From positions 1-13,547 of the forward strand of contig JBFGVE010000077.1 in the NCBI GenBank assembly GCA_041565275.1: a stretch of 13,547 bases of DNA. Direction: 5' to 3'. Both the position numbers and the translations under genes were made by a program. This DNA is from CAWUKT01 sp041565275. Lineage in GTDB: Bacteria > Bacteroidota > Bacteroidia > J057 > JADKCL01. This document shows, one piece after another, positions 8,161-13,547 of this stretch (the stretch's first letter is position 1; the number at the start of each line of letters is the position of its first letter). The notes beneath the pieces were generated by a model. It made no database searches. It saw only the letters and a program-made list of their open reading frames with translations, and was not told the DNA's origin.

Positions 8161-8685
8161 TCAGTTTTCCTTATTTTCGTTTTCGTAATTGAATTTCTTA
8201 GCAATGACGATCGCACCGATGAGGGCAGCGATCAATATCACTGAGATCATTTCAAAAGGATACAAGTACTTAGTCATCATAGCCTTACCAATGGTTTCGG
8301 TTTTACTGAAGACAAAGAGATCACCCGCGGCCTCAGAGACCGGAGTATACTCAGTGAAGGTGATGAGCATGATGACCAAGAATGAAATTCCCATTACTGC
8401 GGCAACAATCACAGACGGAGAAAAAGGGGATTGTTTTGGTTCTTTGCTCAGATTAAGCAGCATGATCACAAACAGGAACAATACCATGATCGCACCCGCA
8501 TAGACCAGAATTTGAATGATCGCAATGAATTCAGCTTCTAGTGTCAGGTAAAGTCCTGCTATACTGAAGAAGTTGACAATCAGGCTCAATGCTGAGTAAA
8601 CAGGATTGCGGTTGAGGATAAGGCCGATACCGCCTGCAATGCCCAGTACCGCGAATATCCAGAAAAGTAGTCCTTGAAGTTCCAA
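8161..8685 (-). CDS. nuoJ: NADH-quinone oxidoreductase subunit J, TTG start
   Basis: This is a membrane subunit of complex I in the proton-pumping arm. The 174 residues contain five predicted membrane helices (roughly 4-22, 29-50, 54-78, 90-111, 140-163). They include the NuoJ pattern NPVYSALSLIVNFFSIAGLY followed by LEAEFIAIIQILVYAGAIMV. The reading frame begins at TTG (8685), and an in-frame TAA lies only five codons upstream (8698-8700). No in-frame ATG exists before the middle of the third helix. TTG is therefore the likely start, with ATT at 8688 the only other close candidate. The gene follows tmk after 65 bp and is joined tightly to nuoK. Confidence 0.95.
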   Translation of the reverse strand: MELQGLLFWIFAVLGIAGGIGLILNRNPVYSALSLIVNFFSIAGLYLTLEAEFIAIIQILVYAGAIMVLFLFVIMLLNLSKEPKQSPFSPSVIVAAVMGISFLVIMLITFTEYTPVSEAAGDLFVFSKTETIGKAMMTKYLYPFEMISVILIAALIGAIVIAKKFNYENENKEN

Positions 8686-8750
8686 AATCGTACGCTTTTA
8701 TGACGCTTAGGCCGCAAATTGGTGAGAAGAAACCAAAATATCAAACGGTT

Positions 8751-9392
8751 TTATTGTGGGTAATTCGAGGTTTGTATCAAAGTGTCTACATAGCTCCAGA
8801 TGTCTGCAGCGATCTCTTCCACCGATCGGAAGGCGTCAACTGTTACCACATTGTCTCTATTCCCTTCCAGATCAATCGCTTTGAGGTAGTTTTCCCTCAC
8901 ACGGGCTAGGTTATCCAGCTTCTCATAGTGCTCAATTTCTTCCCGGTTGGCTTGGATCCTTGCCATGCTTTGTTCGGCAGCAAGGTCAAGAAAAATTACA
9001 AGATCGGGGCGTAGTGCCTGGGCCGCCAGAGAATTTGCCCGGATCACCCAGTCCATTTCCATGAATTGACTGTGGTAGGCATAACTGCTGTAGTAGTAGC
9101 GGTCTGTAATGACGATTTCTCCTGCAGCCAGTTTTGCCAGCATTCCATAATCAGGATGGTGGATGTGGTCCAGACGGTCAGCCAGGAACAAAGCTGCGAT
9201 CGTATATTCATCCGCTTGCTCCTTGCCAGTCAGTATGCGTCTCAGCATGGAGCCAATACGGTAATTGGTAGGTTCAGAAGTAGAATGAACATGGTAACCG
9301 GCAGTCTCCAGCCGGTCCGACAGAATACGCACCTGGCTGCTCTTACCACTGCCATCAATGCCTTCAAAAGCGATAAAGGGAGGTCTCCGCAT
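8751..9392 (-). CDS. tmk: Thymidylate kinase (dTMP kinase)
   Basis: This cytoplasmic enzyme phosphorylates dTMP to dTDP with ATP, a required step for dTTP supply to DNA replication. The 213-residue length is normal. The P-loop reads FEGIDGSGKSSQ (residues 9-20). The FLADRLDH segment (69-76) corresponds to the family's DR-H substrate region, and DRYYYSSYAY (97-106) is the DRY motif. The C-terminal half includes an ARIQANREEIEHYEK lid-like stretch and the helical end. The start at 9392 gives MRRPPFIAFEGIDGSGKS, a typical Tmk N-terminus. It is separated from the small gene upstream by 51 bp, and nuoJ follows after 65 bp, so it could lead an operon with nuoJKL. Confidence 0.96.
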   Translation of the reverse strand: MRRPPFIAFEGIDGSGKSSQVRILSDRLETAGYHVHSTSEPTNYRIGSMLRRILTGKEQADEYTIAALFLADRLDHIHHPDYGMLAKLAAGEIVITDRYYYSSYAYHSQFMEMDWVIRANSLAAQALRPDLVIFLDLAAEQSMARIQANREEIEHYEKLDNLARVRENYLKAIDLEGNRDNVVTVDAFRSVEEIAADIWSYVDTLIQTSNYPQ

Positions 9393-9404
9393 AGGATTGA
9401 ATAG

Positions 9405-9419
9405 TTTCTAAATTAGAAA
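9405..9419. promoter_or_regulatory. 15-bp palindrome upstream of tmk
   Basis: TTTCTAA and TTAGAAA form perfect 7-bp arms around a single base, ending 12 bp before the tmk ATG. It could be an operator or part of the promoter region, since it overlaps TAATTTAG on the minus strand, a weak -7-like element. It may equally be chance in an AT-rich gap. No T-tract follows it, so it is not an obvious terminator. Confidence 0.3.
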
Positions 9420-9443
9420 TAAATAAGCCGAAACTTCATTTCT

Positions 9444-9848
9444 CTATACGCCCCAACCGTCTGCTTTGGGAGAGAGTAGGAGGGGCATTTCTCCGCTTTT
9501 TCGGGAGGGAACCGAGATCAGAAAGCCATCGAGCGGATCCGGCCCGAGACCAAACACACCATAATTCATATAGTACAACTCTTGCCAAAGCCCCTCGGGA
9601 TTATCGTCAAATGTCAGGATCTCACCAACGTCCCCTCCCAAGGAAATGACCTCCCCATACCAATCAGAAATTAACCTGCCGGACTGAGTAAGCACCTCTT
9701 CCCGAACGGATACCAATAGTTCCGAGGGCCAACTGTCAGCATTTTGGAGGGCTTTGGAAAGGGCTCTTTTCCAGGCTGGTCGGTTTGTACCCAGGCCCCA
9801 TTCTACGGCTTTATACAAACATTCAACTTCTTTGTTCTCTTTTTCCAT
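9444..9848 (-). CDS. Small protein coupled to effector; putative immunity or cognate protein
   Basis: This encodes 134 residues of a family I do not recognise. The ATG at 9848 overlaps the stop of the preceding effector gene as TAATG, which implies translational coupling and decides the start. The frame extends to 9929, but that extension would lie inside the effector gene. There is no signal peptide or membrane segment. The first ~60 residues look helical (LYKAVEWGLG, AWKRALSKAL, SELLVSVREEVL). The last ~70 residues (from about EVISL at 66) align with the C-terminus of the upstream effector. The matches are NPEGLWQELYYMNYGVF, then KSG, then LSPKADGWGV at the very end. Position just after a toxin-like gene suggests immunity function. 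The shared C-terminus also allows it to be a duplicated effector fragment or a decoy or adaptor. The gene is real with good confidence; the function is inference. Confidence 0.75.
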   Translation of the reverse strand: MEKENKEVECLYKAVEWGLGTNRPAWKRALSKALQNADSWPSELLVSVREEVLTQSGRLISDWYGEVISLGGDVGEILTFDDNPEGLWQELYYMNYGVFGLGPDPLDGFLISVPSRKSGEMPLLLSPKADGWGV

Positions 9849-11092
9849 TACGGTATTCCCCAACCATCCTCCTGGGGAGTCAGTTCTATCGGAGCAGGTC
9901 TTGGAACACCACTTTTTGGCCCTCCCCAAGGTCTGTTCACCCTTTTATTCCCTGTTGCCAGCCAATTACCAGTGAAAAGTCCGGTATTTGCGGCAACCAT
10001 TTCTTTCCAAATATTCTGCGGTTCATTTTTCAAACCAAAATCTGCCGCGTCAATGTCGTCCGAAGCAACTTCCTTAGACAGATCAGCTCTGCTACCGCCG
10101 GCACCATTACCACTATTGCTGATTTGGTAGTTCATGTTCATTCTGTCAATGAGGTTTTTACCTGCTTTCCCATAGCCCAGATCATCGAGTTTTTTAGAAA
10201 AGTAATTGCCCAAAGAAGCTAAATATTTTGCCTTTATACTTGCTCCTTTTTTAAACTCTTCGGAATCTGCACCAACCAGGTCTCTGAAGCGGGTCCAGGC
10301 GGCTCTCGAATCATCCAGTCCCCACGCTGCAGAGGATGAAAGCCTGGAAAGATAACCTGGCTTGAAATTAACGTTATCTTTCATTCCTCTGGTGACGGTA
10401 TAGTTACCGGTTTCTACATCTCCCGGCTTCCAGTCCTCAATTTGGTCTAATCCCCCTCCCCGGACTTTTTCTTCGCTCTCTGTCCATTCAGTTTCTTTTT
10501 CGGAACTCCACCAGGCAACATTGTCTGCACCTCCACCTCCTCCAAATGCATTGGAAATGGCATGCGCTCTGTGAAAATTTCTCGGAGAAACCCCAAGACC
10601 TCCCCAGCTACCGGCATCCAAAATACCCGTGCCCCCAATTTCCCCTGACTTCGGTTCTTCTCCTCCACCAGGTTCAGCTTTATTTCGCATAAATCGAGGA
10701 GGTTCATCAGGTTTTACCTCAAGCTCAATGGTATCCCCAGCCTTGGCCAACAATTGAAATACTTCCGGAGTCCCTCCACTTGCTTGAGGAGAGGACTTCA
10801 TGTTTCCTTGTTTTTGAATGGTTGTATTCTGTTGTGAAGAATACCTGTTTGCCATCGCTTGTAACCTGGCTGCCTGTTTTGCTTGAGGACTGCTGTTGGC
10901 TTTTTCCTGGATAGACCTGAGTTGTGATACTTGCAGGCTATTGTTAGCATTTTCCTGAAGTTTCCGTTGTGCAACTGCCTCAGGTCGGTTATTCAAAAAA
11001 TGGAACGAGGAGCCAGGGGTGGCTATTTCAGAGGTTTTATCAGAAACCAATTGGTTTTTATTCTCTGGCTGTTTACCATCGTGAGTGCTCAT
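9848..11092 (-). CDS. Polymorphic-toxin-like effector with repeated leader and nuclease-like motif
   Basis: This is a 414-residue protein without signal peptide or membrane helices. Residues ~31-95 are a Q/N/A/S-rich leader starting FHFLNNRPEAVAQRKLQ, with three ~16-residue repeats (cores LQENAN, IQEKAN, LQAMAN). It is closely similar in style to leaders that precede DUF4157 domains in Bacteroidota toxin-like proteins, many linked to contractile injection systems. DUF4157 (HE..H) itself is absent. A Gly/Pro/Glu-rich linker (~125-155) leads to FHRAHAISNAFGGGGGADN (173-191), then WWSS, and a W..SEEKV stretch. The pattern H...GG...N...W...E resembles DNA/RNA non-specific nucleases, with His177 (or His174) and Asn191 as candidate catalytic residues. 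Residues 213-335 are of unknown fold. The last ~75 residues are homologous to the C-terminus of the next gene's product. The ATG at 11092 is the first good start. An 80-bp gap separates it from the secreted protein gene upstream. Toxin identity is inferred, not shown. Confidence 0.72.
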   Translation of the reverse strand: MSTHDGKQPENKNQLVSDKTSEIATPGSSFHFLNNRPEAVAQRKLQENANNSLQVSQLRSIQEKANSSPQAKQAARLQAMANRYSSQQNTTIQKQGNMKSSPQASGGTPEVFQLLAKAGDTIELEVKPDEPPRFMRNKAEPGGGEEPKSGEIGGTGILDAGSWGGLGVSPRNFHRAHAISNAFGGGGGADNVAWWSSEKETEWTESEEKVRGGGLDQIEDWKPGDVETGNYTVTRGMKDNVNFKPGYLSRLSSSAAWGLDDSRAAWTRFRDLVGADSEEFKKGASIKAKYLASLGNYFSKKLDDLGYGKAGKNLIDRMNMNYQISNSGNGAGGSRADLSKEVASDDIDAADFGLKNEPQNIWKEMVAANTGLFTGNWLATGNKRVNRPWGGPKSGVPRPAPIELTPQEDGWGIP

Positions 11093-11120
11093 ACCATTCC
11101 AATTTTTAAATAATTACACT

Positions 11121-11155
11121 GTATAAATATACAAATTTCCGGGAGTATATAACAA
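11121..11155 (-). promoter_or_regulatory. Possible promoter of the effector gene
   Basis: On the minus strand TATATTTA (11124-11131) matches seven of eight positions of the Bacteroidota -7 consensus TAnnTTTG. A TTG (11153-11155) lies 21 bp upstream as a candidate -33 element. The -7 element sits inside a perfect 12-bp inverted repeat, GTATATTTATAC (11121-11132), which could bind a regulator. It lies ~30 bp before the effector ATG in the 80-bp gap after the secreted-protein gene. Confidence 0.4.
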
Positions 11156-11172
11156 CTGCATTTTTCTGATCC

Positions 11173-13547
11173 CTAGTGAATAGCAACCTTACGGGTCAGA
11201 TTTCCATCAAGTGTGCTAACCCGGAGTAAATAAACTCCGGCAGGTATATCTCTGACGTCCAGTTCCACTTGGTGCCGAACGGCGTTTTCACTGAACTGTT
11301 CTGAATACAAAAGGTGCCCCTGCACATCCAGGATCTCGATTTCTGTGACCGTGCTTTCTCCGTACGGAAAACGGACGGTAAGGGTCTCGTCAGCAGGATT
11401 GGGGTAAACTTCCGGGTCGGAACCATTGGAAATGCTTCTTTGCACTTTATTCTCAGCCAACAGCCTTTCAGTAACTGAGTGCAACTGGTCCATTCCGTCG
11501 TTTTTGGCTGTACCACAGGAGGAAAGGCGGTTGAAGAAGTCGTGGGTGGTGAGTAGGCCTGCATCCCAGTCTCTTTTGACTTCAAGGTAGCACTGGGCGT
11601 AACTCATCCAGGCTTCCAACCCTGTAGGATAGTTGACTTGCAGGGATTGCAGTTGAGAAATGGCCTGATCGGTTTTCTTTGAAACAAAGTGAAGCATCGC
11701 CAGGTCAAGTCTCACCAGTTCTTTTTCTGCCTTGCCCTTCGCCTTCTGCATGGCCCGGGAGTTGAGGGAAAACATCTTGGACAGTGTAGCGTCACAATCA
11801 GTACCCATTGCGCAAAGCTTCCCGGAGGATACTGCTCCCAGAAATCCCAGTTGAGCCATTTTACCGGCAAAACGGATCAAATATTTTTCGTTGGGGCTAG
11901 GTTGGGACAGGTCTGAGCTCAGGATCTCATAGAAGAGATCAACAGCATGAAGGTCATCGCCACCTGTGCCAAACGCTTCAATTTCTGCAACAGCATCACC
12001 TATGGCCTCATTCAGCTTGACCCCATTGTAGTGGTCGGTGGAGATGACACGGCAGTCAGCGCAATTGTACAGGGGATTGGAGGTACCGGAAAAGGCTTGG
12101 TTTCCACTGCCAGAACCGCCGCCCTGTCCATAAGAACAGGCCGTCAGGGCCAGGGCGCGGGCCGGATCATCAAAGTACAGGTCTTTTACCTGCCGGGCTG
12201 GGAACCCGTCGACTGCGATCGTCTGATAATCAACCCCGAAAACCGGGGAAGTACCCTTCGGGTCGGCAGACCGGGTAGTCCAGTGATTTTTTTCAGCTGC
12301 CCAGGTTTCCGATGGGCCGGCAACGGCTTTGACAAAACTACCTGTGATGACACTGTTGGATTGTTCGACTGCGGGTATGAGGTCGTTGTGACCGTTGTCC
12401 AGGGAGGCTTCGCCGGCAAATGCCGCCCGGATGTTGACCCCATTGTCCAGGAAGCGGAACTGTGCCCCCGCTTCGTCTACATTGTCACTGATATCAAGGG
12501 AGCCGCCGGACCCAATGATCAAGCCATCTAAGGAATTGGAGGAAATATTGCTGCACTTGCCCCTGACTGTACCGGCGCCATAAAAGGCCGCCCCGTAAGT
12601 ATTGTTGAGGATATCTGTTGAATTCAGGATGAGGTCCGCGCCTCCTGCGTTGAAGTTGATGCCTCTGAAATTGCTGACAAAGCTGGAATTGCTGATCAGA
12701 GAAGTTGCGGAAGCCATTTCCTGCATGTAGCCAACGGTGTTGTTGTCAAATTCACAGGCAGAAAGGCTGGCCCCGCCAAATTCTACCTTGAGCCCGTTGG
12801 TACAACCGATAAAGCGTGAATTTACAACATTGATCCTGCCGTTACTGCCCCAGCTCTGGACTGCCCGGATCCCGTTCTGTGCATTGCGTACCTCAATGTT
12901 GTCAATACGGTGATCAGCCTGGCCTGCTGTCAGGATCCCTTTGTGCGGGGTACTTCCCAAGGCATCCACTACAATGTTCTCAAGCGTGAACGCATCGCTG
13001 TTGACCAGGAGTTCGGCGTTTGCACCCATCTCAATGCGGCCATTGGAGAGGATAAAATTGCGCCAGCCCGGAATGTCGGTCCAGAGGTGGCAGTTGTCTT
13101 CAACGACAAGGACGAGGTCGCCGGGGCCGGATCCGTTCAGTACGATCTGTGAACTAGGGGAGACATGAACGGTTTCGTTCCAGGAGCCATTGCCCAAGAC
13201 AAGGTGCCCGCTGCCGGTAAAGGTAAAAGTAGCCTCCGGGCGAATGGTCAGCTTTCCCCTGATCTCCAGGACAGAATTGTTCCCGGAGAGCTCAATGGCC
13301 CCTCCCTGGTCAATGATCAGTTCCGCACCTTCTTCAATGATGAGGCGTGAATTGTCGTTGATCCTTAATTCACCGGAACTAGACGGAGAATTACCGCCGA
13401 GGATCACCGCGGTACCGGCTTGGGCCCGCAGTTCAGAATAGGCCCCGGCAGATGCGTCGCCTACGACGAGTTGACCGCCTTGAATGGCTTCCAACACCAT
13501 ATCTCCGCACAAATGGGTGACTACGGTAGAGTTATCGGTGGCAGGCC
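11173..13547 (-). CDS. T9SS-secreted beta-helix protein, 5' end outside the window
   Basis: The frame is open through the window edge, so the N-terminus and any signal peptide are missing; about 790 residues are visible. The first half is rich in short Gly/Asn/Ser strand repeats (runs such as LIIEEGAELIIDQGGAIEL, and SNSSFVSNFRGINFNAGG near 12660). This is typical of right-handed parallel beta-helix surface proteins. A Cys-containing segment with a GQGGGSGSG linker (near 12110) leads into an alpha-helical, TPR-like region (about 11450-12000, with LEAWMSYAQCYLEVKRDW). The last 79 residues (11176-11412) are a T9SS type A sorting domain (EVYPNPADETLTV, DIPAGVYLLRV, RKVAIH), which directs export through the type IX system and surface attachment or release. 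It probably acts outside the cell as an adhesin or carbohydrate-associated protein; no catalytic motif is visible. The 80-bp gap to the effector gene makes co-transcription possible but unproven. Confidence 0.9.
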   Translation of the reverse strand, partial: PATDNSTVVTHLCGDMVLEAIQGGQLVVGDASAGAYSELRAQAGTAVILGGNSPSSSGELRINDNSRLIIEEGAELIIDQGGAIELSGNNSVLEIRGKLTIRPEATFTFTGSGHLVLGNGSWNETVHVSPSSQIVLNGSGPGDLVLVVEDNCHLWTDIPGWRNFILSNGRIEMGANAELLVNSDAFTLENIVVDALGSTPHKGILTAGQADHRIDNIEVRNAQNGIRAVQSWGSNGRINVVNSRFIGCTNGLKVEFGGASLSACEFDNNTVGYMQEMASATSLISNSSFVSNFRGINFNAGGADLILNSTDILNNTYGAAFYGAGTVRGKCSNISSNSLDGLIIGSGGSLDISDNVDEAGAQFRFLDNGVNIRAAFAGEASLDNGHNDLIPAVEQSNSVITGSFVKAVAGPSETWAAEKNHWTTRSADPKGTSPVFGVDYQTIAVDGFPARQVKDLYFDDPARALALTACSYGQGGGSGSGNQAFSGTSNPLYNCADCRVISTDHYNGVKLNEAIGDAVAEIEAFGTGGDDLHAVDLFYEILSSDLSQPSPNEKYLIRFAGKMAQLGFLGAVSSGKLCAMGTDCDATLSKMFSLNSRAMQKAKGKAEKELVRLDLAMLHFVSKKTDQAISQLQSLQVNYPTGLEAWMSYAQCYLEVKRDWDAGLLTTHDFFNRLSSCGTAKNDGMDQLHSVTERLLAENKVQRSISNGSDPEVYPNPADETLTVRFPYGESTVTEIEILDVQGHLLYSEQFSENAVRHQVELDVRDIPAGVYLLRVSTLDGNLTRKVAIH

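Noticed and set aside
8160..8216. Longer nuoK reading frame starting at 8216
   Set aside because: The extra residues overlap nuoJ and do not resemble NuoK; the 101-residue form from 8159 matches the family length exactly.
9490..9512. Hairpin-like CTCCG...CGGGAG with an internal T-run as a terminator
   Set aside because: The stem is imperfect, the T-run lies in the loop and not after the stem, and it is inside the coding sequence of the small protein.
9849..9929. Longer form of the 134-residue protein starting at 9929
   Set aside because: It would overlap the effector gene by 82 bp, whereas the TAATG junction at 9848 offers a standard coupled start.
9744..10222. Plus-strand open frames (128 and 145 codons) opposite the effector and small-protein genes
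   Set aside because: The minus-strand pair has coupled start/stop, a recognisable leader and internal homology; the plus-strand frames have none of this.
11947..12531. Plus-strand open frame of 194 codons opposite the secreted protein
   Set aside because: It lies antisense to a continuous beta-helix/T9SS protein and carries no family signature.

Overview
The window looks like chromosomal DNA of a member of the Bacteroidota. The main reason is a secreted protein ending in a type IX secretion (T9SS, Por secretion) C-terminal domain. Supporting signs are promoter-like elements resembling the Bacteroidota TAnnTTTG type, absence of clear Shine-Dalgarno sites, and Bacteroidota-like GyrB, AsmA and NuoL sequences. 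A Saprospiria/Lewinella-like member is my guess from general sequence feel only. All genes I can support lie on the minus strand, so transcription runs from high to low coordinates. I see no tRNA, rRNA, CRISPR array or insertion sequence.

In transcription order (right to left): a large T9SS-secreted beta-helix protein cut by the window edge (11173-13547); a two-gene unit with overlapping TAATG stop/start, encoding a 414-residue effector-like protein (9848-11092) and a 134-residue small protein (9444-9848); thymidylate kinase tmk (8751-9392); three membrane subunits of complex I, nuoJ, nuoK and nuoL (5781-8685); a 264-bp intergenic stretch holding 37-bp tandem repeats; a 1066-residue AsmA-like envelope protein with a long hendecad coiled-coil tail (2316-5516); and DNA gyrase subunit B (151-2118), closed by a clear intrinsic terminator (97-127).

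The housekeeping part (tmk, nuoJKL, asmA-like, gyrB) is ordinary in content. Its layout is less usual: nuoJKL stands without nuoA-I upstream or nuoM/nuoN downstream, so complex I genes must be split in this genome if the complex is complete.

The accessory part is the most interesting. The 414-residue protein starts with a Q/N/A-rich repeated leader of the kind that precedes DUF4157 domains in Bacteroidota polymorphic-toxin and contractile-injection-associated proteins. It lacks DUF4157 itself and carries a His/Gly-Gly/Asn/Glu motif reminiscent of DNA/RNA non-specific (beta-beta-alpha-metal) nucleases. The small protein encoded immediately after it is placed like an immunity protein, yet its last ~70 residues are visibly homologous to the C-terminus of the effector (shared P..[IL]W.E....N.G.F, KSG, L[ST]P..DGWG). 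An effector and its putative cognate sharing a C-terminal module is the observation I would follow up first.
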